This document shows positions 23,460 through 35,200 of a stretch of 64,000 nt of DNA, piece after piece. The notes beneath the pieces are model-generated. The model was not told the DNA's origin. It saw nothing but the letters and a program-made list of their open reading frames with translations, and searched no databases. Numbering within the stretch: the first letter of the stretch is position 1; each line of letters begins with the position of its first letter. The stretch covers positions 2,069,501-2,133,500 of the forward strand of contig JBBBDQ010001688.1 in the NCBI GenBank assembly GCA_037127315.1, in the 5' to 3' direction. Source of the stretch: Ascarosepion bandense. Lineage: Eukaryota > Mollusca > Cephalopoda > Sepiida > Sepiidae. The translations under genes were made by a program, and so were the position numbers.

Positions 23460-23770
23460 TTAACTTTTAGAAGACATCTTTTGCAATTCCAGATTGTGCT
23501 CATATTCTGGTGTTGCATTTTTCATCCTCTGTTAAAATATTTCCGAGATATTTTAATTTTTGCATTTGCTTGATTTTAGTATCTCGAATTTGTAATTCAC
23601 ATTTTGAGCTCCTTTTGCTAACAATCATTGTCTTCTTATAATTGATGTTTACTCTTTTCTTCTTGTTTTCATTTACTACATTCTGAAGGAGCTCTTGTGT
23701 TTTTCTTTTCATGTCAATCAACACTGTTATCATCTGCATATCAAATGTTAAGATTGTGGCTGCTTGTTTT
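23460..23770 (-). pseudogene. RTE-type LINE, RT palm/thumb fragment
   Basis: The minus-strand frame at 23,500-23,739 reads KTQELLQNVV, NINYKKTMIVSKRSSKCEL and KLKYLGNILTEDEKCNT. This is the thumb region directly after the YADD motif of the RTE family (compare LKYLGSVITEDGKC at 33.65 kb). The YADD motif itself is decayed. The fragment is isolated and not continuous with the 21.6-kb fragment. Confidence 0.75.
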
Positions 23771-23789
23771 TATTACAAATATTTACAAT

Positions 23790-24380
23790 AACTTAGTGGT
23801 ATGAGATTGTATATAGCTTGATGGTTGTTGTTCATATGGTAAATATTTTATTATAGTTATTAATAATTAATGCCATTCAAATTTTGGTATATCATTCCGT
23901 TAATGAAAAATTAATCATAAATTAATTTTTAAAAAATCTCCATATATTTCCAAATTATTGTTATTTGAAAGAATTAATGGAAACCTGAATGTTTTGGCTA
24001 TTCTACCTATAAATGCTCTATTTTATTGACCAAGGATACATATAAATGTCAGAGATATGCTGAGCATTAATTTATCTGACTTAATTGTTTTAAACTGACA
24101 TTTTTCATCTTTATAAGATATTCAGATATGTGATGCTGGATGAAAAATAGGTTGGGAATACTTTTTATTAAGTATGCAGTTAAGGACAATTTCTGAAAGA
24201 GATGTCTTAGATGATTCATCTACATAAGAAATCATCAAAAGTATTAATAGCTACAGCTATTACTCATGAAGCAGTTGAGCACTTACCACTTCCCACGAGT
24301 TAGTAACACTACATAACAATAATGTCACTGATATCGAAAGGACTAAATGAGTAATTATCACTTGATAATTACAAGTACAC
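23790..24380. other. no recognisable gene
   Basis: AT-rich sequence; no motif recognised. Confidence 0.5.
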
Positions 24381-24384
24381 ACAA

Positions 24385-25110
24385 GTGTGACTTAGGGATC
24401 TGGCAGCTAATGCTAGAGCAAAAAAGTTTAAGGATTTGAAATCAGGAGAAAACCAAATAACTGATCTCTTCTTGGCAACTGCGGGTTGTGAGGCTAATAT
24501 AAAAGTACCACAAATTGCACACTCAAGACAGTTGATTGAAATGATGTTTAACAATATGTCATCCAATAGTAAAAAACATAGCACCTAAGAAAAAGCTAGT
24601 GAACACAGAGAGAGCTAAGTTCATGGACATTTTTCAAAAAGTGAATGAACTAGTCATTGAATATGTTCTTCATTCATTGTGAATTTGACCGGTTTTCTAA
24701 TCTCAGTTTCTCAATTGAAAGGATTTGATTCGGATGAAATTGGTAAATGACCTTCAAAATGAGGTGTATCAACAAATGATTTTAATTCGGTTACAACTTG
24801 GAAAGTTTTCACTAGAACAGTGTTTCAAATTTGTTCAGTAACAAGAATTGATTCAAAAATGTAATTCAACAAAAGTTAGAGATCTGGTAGATGAAATGGC
24901 TGTATACACAATAAAGAAAAAAGACAATGTGCATTTGGTGTTGTCATAAACATCAAAGATAAAAGCAAAAATGTCGGCATATAAAAAAAATATGTGAGAA
25001 ATGATTGAACAAAATTGAATGCAAACCATAGAAAACTCCACCGTGACATCTGCAATCAAACAGATTAGCAGAAAGGATGGCAAACTGTTAAAAACAGACT
25101 AAAAATATAT
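24385..25110 (+). pseudogene. Ty3/Gypsy gag relic
   Basis: A plus-strand frame starts RDLAANARAKKFKDL and continues ITDLFLATAGCEAN, a capsid-like start. After frameshifts come LQNEVYQQMILIRLQLG, SLEQCFKFVQ, QELIQKCNS and then a CIWCCHKHQ...KQKCRH zinc-knuckle-like stretch at about 24,930. This order (capsid helices, QELIQK segment, Cys/His knuckle) is that of Gypsy gag proteins, which package element RNA. No pol follows; an antisense LINE begins at 25.13 kb. The frame is interrupted at least four times. Confidence 0.6.
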
Positions 25111-25129
25111 CTATAATGGAAAGAAAAAC

Positions 25130-26930
25130 TAGATATATTTCTTCCTAGTTTGTTGCTAAATTATAGGATTGAAAAGCCATATCAGAGTATACTCTTAGGT
25201 AGATCACTTATGTAAAAGAGAAAGAGGGTAGGACTGAGAAGCAATCTTTGGATGACTTCTGCATTGATTGCTTGGGCAGGGGAATGTTAACTACCTTTGG
25301 AGACCTGCCTGTTAGGAAGAACTTGATAAGTGGGAATACTCTTCCAGTGATTCCATAGTTAGAAAGCCTTTATGCTACACCTTGTCAAAGACCTTTGAAA
25401 TATCTAATGTTTTCATCTTTGAGATGTATTTGTTGTCTAGTGCCTCACTTATTGTGAGTAATGACTGGATATCAGCTGTGGACCGAGCCGACTGAAATGC
25501 ATAGTTTGTTGCTGAAGATCTCTCCTCTCAGTGTCATTAGCAAACACTTCAAAGTGTTTGCTAATAGCACTGAGAAGGATGATGGGTCTATATTGTGATG
25601 AGTATGAGCATTCACTCATATTCAGAAAACTAATAATTTCACTAAAATTGAGATAGTTCAGGGATTGATATTCTTAAGGATAGCTACTAGGATTTTCTCT
25701 GGACCATTAGCTTTCTTTCTTGGGGTCAAGACTTCAGGCTGTAATAATTAAAAACAAAATTACTGAGATTGTGCTCAGTGAGACTGAGAAGTTGGGAAGA
25801 GAAGGGCTTTGTCATCTAATGTTGAGTTTGAGGCAAAGATCATGGTAAAAGATCTTTGCTTTATCTGACAAGGCTGAGATGACTTTGGTGCCATTTATAA
25901 TAATGATGCTTTGCCTCCTTGCAGAGTTTGGTTAGAAATCTTGCAAAAAACTCCCATGATCTAAATTATTTGCTTTCAGCCTTGACCTGGACTACTTGAG
26001 CATAGCTACACTTTGTATTTTCATGAACTTAAAATGATTGTGGGCAGTTATGAATACAACAAGTGTCCTACTACATCATTCCCTATGATAGATATTGTAG
26101 TTGTCATGACAGTGAGCTATGGCTTCAGCACATTCTGGAGAGTGAACCAGGGCTAGCTGTTCAATTTTCACTGGAATTTTTTTTCTCACATATAAAACTG
26201 CACTCCAGAAAGGAGCCATTCCAATATGAGGGCAGCAGTTTTAGAGATAATGTTTGAAAAAGGCTGAAAGGGGAGCTTCTTTCATGTAAGATCTGAAGCT
26301 GTCCTTGTCAGCTTTTGTGTATCAAAAACTTATTTTATGGCACAGCTGAAGATCTCTCTTCTCAGTGACATTAGCACATCAGGAATGTTTTTTTGTTTGA
26401 CATCAACTGAAGTGTCAAGGTGGTGGTAAATTTTCAGTAAAATATTTTTAAGGACAGGATATGAAGAAGCGATCTAGGCATTTCACCTGTTACATCAGAA
26501 ATGTGGGTGGGATCTTCAATGATTTGTGTTAGTTCATAGGCAATGGAAAAGTGTTTGCTTTCTTCATCAGTTTTGTTTAAGAAGCACATATACAGAGGAT
26601 TAGGATCCTTGTTTTGGGGTTTCTACTACATAGGAACTTGTCCATATTATAGGCACTGGGTTCATAGTGATTTTCATGATCATGTCTAGTTATTAGGAGT
26701 AAGTAACTTGGGATTGCAAGTTTCTGCACTGGGATAGATGTTAATACCAGTTTCAGACAAGAATAGGAGATCAGGTTTGACATCCAGAAGATTGAGTTCC
26801 ACCTCTGGAAAGTTTAAATATAAACTTCTCTCCTTGGTGTAGGAGATGGTGAATCTAGGGTCCACTTTTGTTTTCGTTTTTGTGCAGACAATTGGAATTC
26901 AAGCTAAAATTTCACACATAGGAGTCTAGT
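25130..26930 (-). pseudogene. antisense LINE relic, endonuclease to RT palm
   Basis: On the minus strand the endonuclease appears first: a KPDLLFLSETGI motif, carrying the catalytic Glu, lies at about 26,750, and PSYLLLITRHD follows. The RT palm follows at about 25,440-25,200: LDISKVFDKV, then VxPLIKFFLTGRSPKVV, then LLSPTLFLFYISDLP. The spacing of only about 1.3 kb between endonuclease and palm implies internal loss. The RT ends before the YADD motif. The family differs from the CR1-like and RTE families in this window. All frames are broken. Confidence 0.65.
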
Positions 26931-26934
26931 GTCC

Positions 26935-28145
26935 TTAATATTATAAAATAATCTAAGTATGATGATGTTTTTTTCATAGTCTTTTGACTGTTTACAAAGG
27001 TACAGGATCATCCATATTCAGTAAAAATGTTCATTTTCATCTACAATGGACATGCGTGACAACTGCTTAACAACAATTAGTAATGTAAAAAATAATGTTC
27101 TAGTGTGAAATAAGCTTTTTAAAGTATACATCTTTCTTAACAGAAATTAAACTCTTTCACTGAATAGTGTAAGAAGATGCCTACCTCCAAGTCTCTGTGG
27201 TTTCTGATTGGAAACTGTCATGTCTGAAAGAGAAATGAGAATTTGGTGCATGTCAAATTGTTAGGTGTGCTTATATATATAATCCCCAATATTCATAACA
27301 AAATTTAAATATAATTTTCACATGCACAGAAATGTTGTACTCCAAATTTGTAGAATTTGAATATAATGAACACTTCCATTCAACTTTCAAGATACTCAAT
27401 ATTTCTATCAATGTTTTCTATTTTTCAGGAAGCTATTTCATATGATTTTCTCACAAACTTTTTTTTTTTTTTTGCAATGGCAGTTATATATTATTCACCA
27501 GGAGTGCCTCCAGTTTCTTCAGATTAAACAATACCTTCAAAGCTAACATTATTGGATGTTTTCTAACAGGGCTCAAAATTAATGTCCCAGCATTGTAAAA
27601 CATTAGCTTGAGATGACTAGCTGGATTTTTGCAAAATTAATACAAAATTTAAGTTAAAATCTTATTTTTAATCTAAAAACCAGCTAATTTCTTAAATATA
27701 AAAATTCTTACTTTTTTGTCAATAGTTGCAGGCATTTATTCATTATTTTCTGTTTATCATAAACTAATTCAAAAATAAATAGGGCAATTTAAAAATCATA
27801 AGCAAACACAAAATATTTAATCACAATGCAAAGCCAGTAATTGTAAATAAAAATCTTTTCATAAAAACTTCAAAAACTTATTTAATTAGGAATAGTTGGA
27901 ATTCCTGATGTAAAAAATGAATTTGTAAAATATAAGTTACTCAGAGCATGAAAATTAATTACTGAAAACATTTCTCGATGAAATTATTCAAGGTGATTTA
28001 ACATAAAAATTTATTTAAAAATAGTGATTTATTTTTTATTAAAATTTAACTAAATTTTTTATATTTATTTTAAAACTTTAATATTTCAACTTTTTAAATT
28101 TATTTTTTAATCATTTTAATGGGTTTTTTTTATGCTATTGATTGC
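26935..28145. other. no recognisable gene
   Basis: AT-rich sequence with a poly-T run at about 27,460-27,473. No motif recognised. Confidence 0.5.
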
Positions 28146-28149
28146 TGTT

Positions 28150-28425
28150 AATGATTCATGCTTGGGCAAACCTGTCTCAAAAGAGACATGGCTGACTGGG
28201 CAGAACATTATCCCGTAGTAGGTTGCCATTACTTTCTATGGTAGACTGGTTGCCAGCCAAGACTATAAAGCTCAATTTGTCCTGTTATTTAATCCATAAC
28301 TGGAGTGAAGAGATGGATTAATACCTTTCCCAAGAGTATTTGTGTGTAAGTGAATATAAGGAATTCAACTGGAATTTGAACTTGGCTTCCTATCTCATTC
28401 TGAGCGCTGTTAATGATCACAAAGT
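28150..28425 (-). mobile_element. tRNA-derived SINE, family B copy
   Basis: Read on the minus strand it has a B-box-like AAGTTCAAATTCCAGTTGAA, the TATTCACTTACACACAAATA block, and then the core with CAACCAGTCTACCATAG and GCAACCTACTACGGGATAAT, ending near a CATGAATC-type tail. The core stem-loop (GAGACATG paired with a TGTCTC arm) is preserved. The A-box half of the head is diverged. It is homologous to the 37.95-kb and 57.7-kb copies. Confidence 0.75.
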
Positions 28426-28429
28426 AAAA

Positions 28430-29050
28430 AAGAATATATAAATTTTAATGCAGTTTAAACAATTTTCATGATGGTTAAAGTTGTTTTCTGTAACTCTTCT
28501 GGGACAATTGGGGGCGGGGCGGGGGGAGTCTGAGATTAGATTAACACGCAAAATACTGAAATTTTTTTTTTTTTTGGGGGCCTGAATAAGGAGCCCTTCA
28601 AAAAACAATTCTGTTTGTTCAGATTTGAGGGAGTGGATTGGGCAACAAAGTAAAAGAATGCTTTCTTTAGTAATATCACATAAAAAAGTTATTAACTTTG
28701 ATGCATGAAACAATTAACATTGTTATACTTAATCTAATTGCTAATATTAATTGGCCCTTGACCATACATGTATTATTCATCAATAAGCTTTTGAAGTACT
28801 TTGGCTTTCAAGAGTTAAATTAAATATCAGAAGTTGATGAGTTTGAACTACTGACAGGAAAATATGTTGCCATTTAGTTGTGGTTTTTAAAAAAATAAGA
28901 CACAAAGGACAATTTTTGCATGGGCTGAAATATATTTGATTAATTTCAACCCCAAATAATATTAACTGTTCAGTTAATAAATGTCAGATGTTTCTGTATA
29001 AGGAAACAGCTAATTTTACGATGACAATAGTCAACACCAATAATAAATGA
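28430..29050. other. no recognisable gene; G-rich island
   Basis: A short G-rich island at 28,509-28,527 has three runs of four to six G separated by single C, unusual in this AT-rich context. A poly-T/G stretch follows at 28,561-28,580. No gene is visible. Confidence 0.5.
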
Positions 29051-29055
29051 GAAGT

Positions 29056-29210
29056 TTTTTTTTAATCATATCTCCCCGAGCAAGGCGGTAACGCCACTGA
29101 TGTGCAGGGAGCTATGCAAGAGTGAAAAGATTTGGAAAAGAGAAAGCCGGAAACCACATCCTAAACAGGGAACAAGGGATGAGCCTCTACACCTGTACAA
29201 TAGACGTGGT
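29056..29210 (-). mobile_element. CR1-like LINE, 3' tail only
   Basis: On the minus strand the fragment ends with the family terminus (CCCTGCACATCAGTGGCG, CCTTGCTCGGGG, ATATGATT and then poly-A). Upstream is pyrimidine-rich 3' UTR. It is an extremely short 5'-truncated copy with no coding sequence. Confidence 0.75.
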
Positions 29211-29449
29211 TCAGTTTTACTCAATAATAATTGCAATGATGTTGATAAATCTATCAAAGAGCTTTCAAATGAAAAGGTCAAAGGTTTTGATTTAATAAGG
29301 AAAGAAGAAAAGTGATATACAGAATTTGCAAAGGATAGATTTACTATCTGTTCCTTAATGTTTCTTGAAATATATTGTTATTCTATTTTATTATTAGTTA
29401 TTATTGTTAATCTCTTACTGCTTTTTCTTCTTTTTCTTTTTTTTAATTA

Positions 29450-29745
29450 TTAACTGGTATCACCTCAAACAAGGCAATAAAGCTCCTAAAACACGGGGTT
29501 ACAGGGTGTGGAAAAATTAGGAACAGAAGCATTAATAATGATCAGAAACATAAGAGTAATTTGGAGGATAATAGATAGTGATTGACACTGCATTTAAATT
29601 TTTACAGATTAAAGTTGGTTGGAAAGCATGGAGTTCCACAAGCAAGAAGTGCAAGAAAAGAGACTGCTAGCATAGACATTATAGCTTCATCTAGCCAGAT
29701 TAACTGTAAATTGATAAGATCTCAACAGCAGTTCTAGTTCTTAAG
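29450..29745 (-). pseudogene. CR1-like LINE, diverged C-terminal and 3' end
   Basis: On the minus strand this matches the C-terminal coding end of the family (compare 43,980-44,130). Shared blocks include GCATTTAAATT, GGTTGGAAAGCA and TTCCACAAGCAAGAAGTGC. It ends in a decayed terminus (CCTTGTTTGAGGTGATACC then a T/A-rich tail). It is older than the neighbouring tail at 29.06 kb. Confidence 0.6.
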
Positions 29746-29759
29746 TTTAACTTTCACAC

Positions 29760-29980
29760 ACATATTTTAAGATTTGTCTATGTTTCTGAGATGAGGAGTT
29801 GTAATTACACTTTTTACATTGTTTGCACTGTTGTCCTCATTTTTGTTGCCATATTCATGATTTTTCAGCCTTGTACAATCTGACCTTCCTCGGGCGATTG
29901 GAATTTCGAACTTAATTCTTTTTGTTCACTGGGGTATATTGTTCTAGTTCCACAAGTCATGCCACTTCCAGACTGAGGAA
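29760..29980 (-). repeat. interspersed repeat family C, copy 2
   Basis: This shares with 13.4 kb and 55.4 kb the blocks TTTACATTGTTTG, TGTCCTCATTTTTGTTGCC and TTGTACAAT (plus-strand reading), in the same order. The tRNA-like head is not recognisable here. Confidence 0.55.
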
Positions 29981-29989
29981 TTTTCAAGG

Positions 29990-30920
29990 CTAAGATGGAA
30001 AATGAGACCCACTGTAGAAAGCCAAACTGCCAAATCAAACATCACAAAACTAGAGAGGCTAGCAATCAAAACTGTTACAAAGGAATGATAACATCATCAT
30101 ACTTTCAGTGGACAAGAGATCAATATGACTGTAATGATGGACAAAATGGAATATGTGGAAAAACTGAAAGACTTTATTAGAAATAGTAGCTAAAGCAAGA
30201 AAAATTTAATGTTGAAAAAAGAACACCTGTTGCAGATCCTAATCAAGAACAGGTACTACTTCAGGTCTAAGATATACAGACAATTGGTTCAACATTACAT
30301 CAAGCTACCTCACATATATGGTCTAAAGAAAATTCACCAAGAAGGTATTTCACTTATATATAGGTATATTTATATACTTATATTACCAATAGAAAAACCT
30401 AATGGTCATGTCAGAATGGGATCAGACATATATCAGCAGGATGAAGGCTTATCAATGGGCTTGCCATTATTATCAGCAATGGCTAACATATACATAGAAT
30501 ATTTTGAAGAGATGGCATTAGAATCCACATCACTAAAACCAAGTCTATAGCCAAGATACATAAATGACACTTTTATACTCTGATCACACCAGGAAGTAGT
30601 CCAGTTACTACTGGACCATGTGAACTCAATAGGAATGTCAATACAATTAACAATAGAGAAAGAAAAGAACAACAAATTAGCATTTGTCGATGTACTAATA
30701 TCTTGAACAGTGCTTGGATTCAAGACATTTTGAATACTGCAAGCCAACATTCACCCGAAAATACCTCAACTCCCACCATGCATACAGTGTAAAGAAAAGG
30801 ATTATATGCTGCTTACAACATCAAGCAAATGTCATGTGTGGCAACCCTGAAATATATAGAAAAAAAAATGGTCAGTATAAGCAGTACCCTACAACGTAGC
30901 ATCTAACCTGGGTACATGAC
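29990..30920 (+). pseudogene. Penelope-like reverse transcriptase relic
   Basis: Frames shift but RT motifs follow in order. LPHIYGLKKIHQEGISL (30,305 on) matches the PRIYGLPKIHKE motif typical of Penelope-like enzymes. EGLSMGLPLLSAMANIYIE follows. Then comes PRYINDTFIL at about 30,555, where the expected YVDDT has Asn for the first Asp, and KNNKLAFVDVLIS. The next block matches YRKPTFTxxYLN and SxHHPY near 30,735-30,780. The region between KIHQEG and LSMG is shortened and contains AT-rich filler. No GIY-YIG domain is found downstream. Penelope-like RTs are related to telomerase; this copy is inactive. Confidence 0.75.
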
Positions 30921-31034
30921 AGCAGCTCCAACAAACTGGGATAGCAGGGTGCAAGCGGATAACAACACTCAGGTTAGGTAGAAGAAAGAAAATAAGATTT
31001 TAGTGAGGAGAAAGGACAAATAACACTCTTCGGA

Positions 31035-31135
31035 AAGACAAATGACACTTGATGTTGCATTCAAATTTTTGAAGATCATAATTGACAGCAAAACAAGCTG
31101 AAACTGTAAAATGATATGACCTAGTTGCCACTTTA
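31035..31135 (-). mobile_element. CR1-like LINE, small C-terminal fragment
   Basis: The plus-strand text TTGATGTTGCATTCAAATTT then TTGAAGATCATAATTGACAG parallels 43,988-44,025 of the antisense CR1-like copy. Only about 100 bp are recognisable. Confidence 0.4.
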
Positions 31136-31254
31136 GTTTTAAGATTAAATTTATGAGATTAAGGTGAGAAAAAAGAGAGCTCATTTGAACAATGGTCATG
31201 AAAATCTTTGTAGAAAAAGCATAGTAAAATTATGTTGTAGTAGTAATAGGTGAC

Positions 31255-31411
31255 AAGCCAAGGTACCAAGTCAGGTTGATAACATAACACACCCTAATAA
31301 TATATAACAACCCTAACATTATAAAACCTGAAATTCAAATCCAGAAATGATCAGTTCATAATATGTACCTAATGATTGCATAGTGCATGAAACTTTCATG
31401 CTATAGGCATG
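31255..31411 (+). repeat. repeat with hammerhead-like motif, copy 2
   Basis: This shares TATAATATATAACAACC-like and AACATTATAA blocks and the 3' box (TGATTGCATAGTGCATGAAA, then CTTTCATGCTATAGGCATGG) with copies at 50.3 and 52.3 kb. The GTC of the putative cleavage site is deleted here and the core reads CTAATGA. An (AT)n run follows immediately. Confidence 0.55.
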
Positions 31412-31413
31412 GG

Positions 31414-31414
<1 letters not shown>

Positions 31415-31449
<35 letters not shown>
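31415..31449. repeat. (AT)n microsatellite
   Basis: About 17 AT dinucleotides directly follow the repeat copy that ends at 31,411. A second run lies at 31,602-31,622. Confidence 0.9.
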
Positions 31450-31453
<4 letters not shown>

Positions 31454-31623
31454 CTCTCCTCTCACGCTTATGGAGAGTAAGCAAGGTAGCATTGACTCAG
31501 TTTGTTCTCTTTAGTACTAGTTATAAAAGCTCTTGGGGCATGTTTGCTCTTTAACAGTGTCTTATTTCATTTTTTGCAATAATTGTGTCAAGTAGTGAAG
31601 AATATATATATATATATATATAT

Positions 31624-31790
31624 TAGTCATTCACATACAAGCCCGTTTCACTGTATCACAGCTCACCAGTGTGGCTAGACATATCCACTTGCTTCTGGCT
31701 GGGATTGAAACTCGACCGATTTGGTGTCAGTCGGAGTCTCTACTCCCTAAGCCATCAGCGCATGGCAACAGAGAAGGGAAATTTTAACAT
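31624..31790 (-). mobile_element. tRNA-derived SINE, family D copy 1
   Basis: On the minus strand a tRNA-like head reads GATGGCTTAGGGAGTAGAG (A box) and, about 30 nt later, CGAGTTTCAATCCC (B box). The body ends in GGGCTTGTATGTGAATGACT. An (AT)n run abuts the 3' end. The spacing of the boxes and the T-arm-like sequence are close to a real tRNA, so the copy is fairly young. Confidence 0.75.
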
Positions 31791-31924
31791 CTTGTATATA
31801 AGCAGTGTATACACCAGTCACCAAGAGAACTCAATTCATTCCTGAAGAGTCACGCATATAGCCAAAGTGGAAACTGTTTTTAAAATTTTCTTCTCCAGAG
31901 CGCTCAATCGTAATGAGAGCATAA

Positions 31925-32030
31925 TATATTAGTCATCCACATACAAGCCCATTTCGCTGTATCACAGCTTATCAGTGTGGCTAAACATATCCACTTGCTT
32001 CTGGCCGGGATCAAAACTCTACCGATTTTT
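31925..32030 (-). mobile_element. tRNA-derived SINE, family D copy 2 (partial)
   Basis: The plus-strand text TAGTCATCCACATACAAGCC and CCACTTGCTTCTGGCCGGGA repeats copy 1 with few differences, but it stops just past the B box. It lies 135 bp from copy 1 in the same orientation. (AT)n follows. Confidence 0.75.
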
Positions 32031-32032
32031 AT

Positions 32033-32036
<4 letters not shown>

Positions 32037-32088
<52 letters not shown>

Positions 32089-32306
32089 TGTATAATTGTG
32101 ATAATGTTTAGTGTCAAGGTTGTTGTTTTTCAGTGGTTTTACTGATAAAATGTATTTTAACAAGCAGGCTTTTTATTGTAAAGTACGCAATATTGGGATG
32201 GTGACAGTGTTGATAAGTACAGAGTTTGTTTCTTTAGTTGAGCAGATTCATGCCAACTTCGAAGTTTTGTGAGCAAACCATTATATCCCTGACAAGATAA
32301 CACTGT

Positions 32307-32356
<50 letters not shown>
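32037..32356. repeat. two (AT)n runs and a (TG)n run
   Basis: (AT)n occupies 32,045-32,084. A (TG)n at 32,307-32,319 runs into (TA)n at 32,319-32,356. The 230 bp between them show no gene. Confidence 0.85.
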
Positions 32357-32358
<2 letters not shown>

Positions 32359-32619
32359 CTCCCTCCTTTCACACTCAGGTTTGGATTTTTTTTCTTAAAT
32401 CTTAATGTAAAATACTCAATATAGAAATATCTTTCCCCACTGTAAGTGTATATTTAATGGGTACATGGGTTCAAATAGACCTCCCATTATTTTGAACAAT
32501 TAAATTAATACTAACTGACCTAGAAATCAAAGTGTCTTATTAAAGAAACATGCTTCCTGACAGGAATCAAACAGTAACCAATTTTTCCATCTGGGAATCC
32601 ACTTTTAAGCTAGGTGTGC

Positions 32620-34230
32620 TGGCTAAAATCTAAAGATGAAACAATCATTTTGGAGAAAGGAAATACTCCAATGATAGGAAGAATATATAAAAGACTTTTT
32701 CCACAACAAGAGAAGGCAACCAATATTACACAAAGATGAGGACGGACCGAAAATATTAAAGTCTGAAGTGGAATCTGCAGTCGCCAAACTGAATAGAAAC
32801 AAAGCAGTGGGACCAGACAGCATAGTCATAGAGCTGCCCTGGAAGAATTTGGTATAGAAAAAATTACTGAAATAATAAATAAAATATATAATAGTGGGGT
32901 TATATCAGATGATCTCAGCATGTCTATCTTGATAGCACTGCCTAAGAAGCCAGGAGCAAACGAGTGCGAACTGCACAGAATCCATCAGTTTAATGAGCCA
33001 TATAACAAAACTGATCGTCTGGATCCTGATGAATAGAGCGATAAGCAGAATCAGGCCAGAGAGAGTGCAAGAACAGTGTGATTTCATCAAAGACACTGGA
33101 ACAAGAAACATCATATTTGTGATTAGGATGCTCTCTGAAAGGGCTATACAAATGAAAAAGAACTTATACCTGTGCTTTATTGATTATGCGAAGGCATTTA
33201 ACAAAATACGCCACAAAGAATTGATGGAGATGCTCGACAGCCTTGACATATTTGGGAAAGACTTTGGAGTAATAAAGAATCTTTACTGGCAGCAAACCAC
33301 TTGTATACAGTCAGTTAACGAATTCAGCAGATATAGAAAGATATAAAGGGGCGTAAGACAAGGATGTGACTTTTCACCAGATCTGTTCAACTTATACAGC
33401 GAGAATATTTTGAAGACCCTAGAAGTTCTGAGGCCACAATTTAAACAACCTAAGGTACACAAATGATACAGTGCTGATAGCAGACACAGAAAGGAAACTA
33501 CAAGACCTCCTACAAAAGGTAGCTGAAGAGAGTGACAAAAAAGGACTACAAATAAACTGCAAGAAAACAATGCATGGTCATCAGTAAAATGAGCAGCCCA
33601 ATATGCCAAATACAGGTCGGGGATACCAGAATCAAGCATGTACAAAAATTTAAATACCTGGGAAGTGTTATCACAGAAGATGGAAAATGCGACACAGAGA
33701 TCCGAAGGGAATTGGCATGGCGAAGAAAGCATTCCAGAAGTTGAGTAAAGTATTAAGAAACAGGACAATTTCACTAGAAACTAGGAAGAGAATACTGGAT
33801 TGCTATGTGATGTCCGTCCTTCAGTATGGCAGTGAATGCTGGACAATACCATCAAAGATGAAGGAAAAACTGGAAGCAACTGAAATGTGGTTCTACAGAA
33901 GGATGCTGCAAATCTCATGGATCTAGCATATGAGCAATGATGAGGTCTTGGAAATGATGGAAACAAAAAGGAAATTAATTCTGAGCATCAGGAAGTAACA
34001 GCTGAAGTTCCTGGGACATGAAATCAGGAAGGAGGGCCTGGAGAACCTGATACTAACAGGCCAGATAGAGCGAAAAAGAGACAGGGAAAAGCAACGGATA
34101 ACATATTTGAAGGACCTAATCAGATGGATGAGAGAACGAGGATTGCACGGTGTAACAGAAGGCGTGCTTAGATCCACCAGAGATAGGGAAACGTGGAAAG
34201 CCATGATCGCCTACATCCTGAAGGGACACA
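32620..34230 (+). pseudogene. RTE-type LINE, long reverse-transcriptase copy
   Basis: This is the longest RTE copy. In order it shows an ILKSEVESAV-like start and NRNKAVGPDSI at about 32,800, LEEFGIEKITEIINKIYNSG (32,845), then LPKKPGANECELHR. The 117-codon open frame at 32,993-33,346 contains YLCFIDYAKAFNKIRHKEL, the palm motif with the first Asp. GVRQGCDFSPDLFNL follows at about 33,353. The catalytic motif at 33,456-33,467 reads YTND instead of YADD. Then come KYLGSVITEDGKCDTEIRRE and a C-terminal open frame with YVMSVLQYGSECW and EMWFYRRMLQISW. No endonuclease is present, so it is 5'-truncated, with several stops and frameshifts. Proteins of this kind are annotated in large numbers in cephalopod genomes. 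Confidence 0.9.
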
Positions 34231-34234
34231 GCTT

Positions 34235-35164
34235 ATAGAAGAAGTAGTACTGGACCAATTAAACCATGGGGAATCATGATAAAGTAAAGTTCGACTACCT
34301 AAGATCTGCACATCTCTTGGGACCCTTCAAAGTTGGTGTCTACTAACTTTATTTTCATATCAGAGATGTAAACAGCCATTTTTTTAGCAGTTAATAGATT
34401 TTGGATCAGACATTATTTTTTATTACTACAAATATTTAGTGTGTACATGTGTTTGAGTAGACACCCTTATTTTAAATTGTGAAATTAATGTCACCCAGTC
34501 ACTTTATTGTTAAATTTTTTTTATCTGAAATTTCTGTAAGTAATTTTGAATTTAATTAATATTCACTACAGAATTAAGTGCATTAACAAGAAAGGAGATT
34601 CTTAGAAAATATTTCCCGTGAATGCTTTTTATAAAATTAGACTGCAAATACACACACACACACACAGAGTAAAACACCAATTTATTTTACTTTTTGATAC
34701 CCTTTCCTGTTTTTATTGTCTATATTTTATATTATTTCTTCTTCATAAATGCTTTTCCTAAATTCTTCCAGTACATCTGTGATTACCATTCTCTACTGTG
34801 TTTTACCAGCTCTTCATCTGGTTCTTTATATTGTAGATATCTGGTCTCTTCCTACTACTTACTATCTATTAGACATTAATCAAGCAAACTCTTACTCCAT
34901 CTGTTATTGTACCTTTTCCTTTGTCTTTATCTCCATTTTGTTGGTTTAATACTTACATCTTGCTCTTTTCTCTGAACAATGTTGAACTCATTCTGCCTGT
35001 TAGTTATATCTAGTATTGTTCTTTACATTCATATAAATGGGTGTGGAAAATCTCTCAGCCTGATCCACTCACCAATATCTGATCAAACATCAGATTTTTT
35101 TTTTTTTTTTTGAGAATTCTTAGTCCTGCTGAGAACTCTTCAGTATCCCTTTTTATGTGTGCAT

Positions 35165-35165
<1 letters not shown>
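34235..35165. other. no recognisable gene
   Basis: AT-rich sequence with a short (CA)n at about 34,651-34,666 and a poly-T run at about 35,096-35,112. No motif recognised. Confidence 0.5.

Positions 35166-35167
<2 letters not shown>

Positions 35168-35200
<33 letters not shown>

Noticed and set aside
31624..31790. Genuine tRNA gene
   Set aside because: A and B boxes are tRNA-like, but the acceptor stem does not close and a SINE body with a second copy nearby follows.
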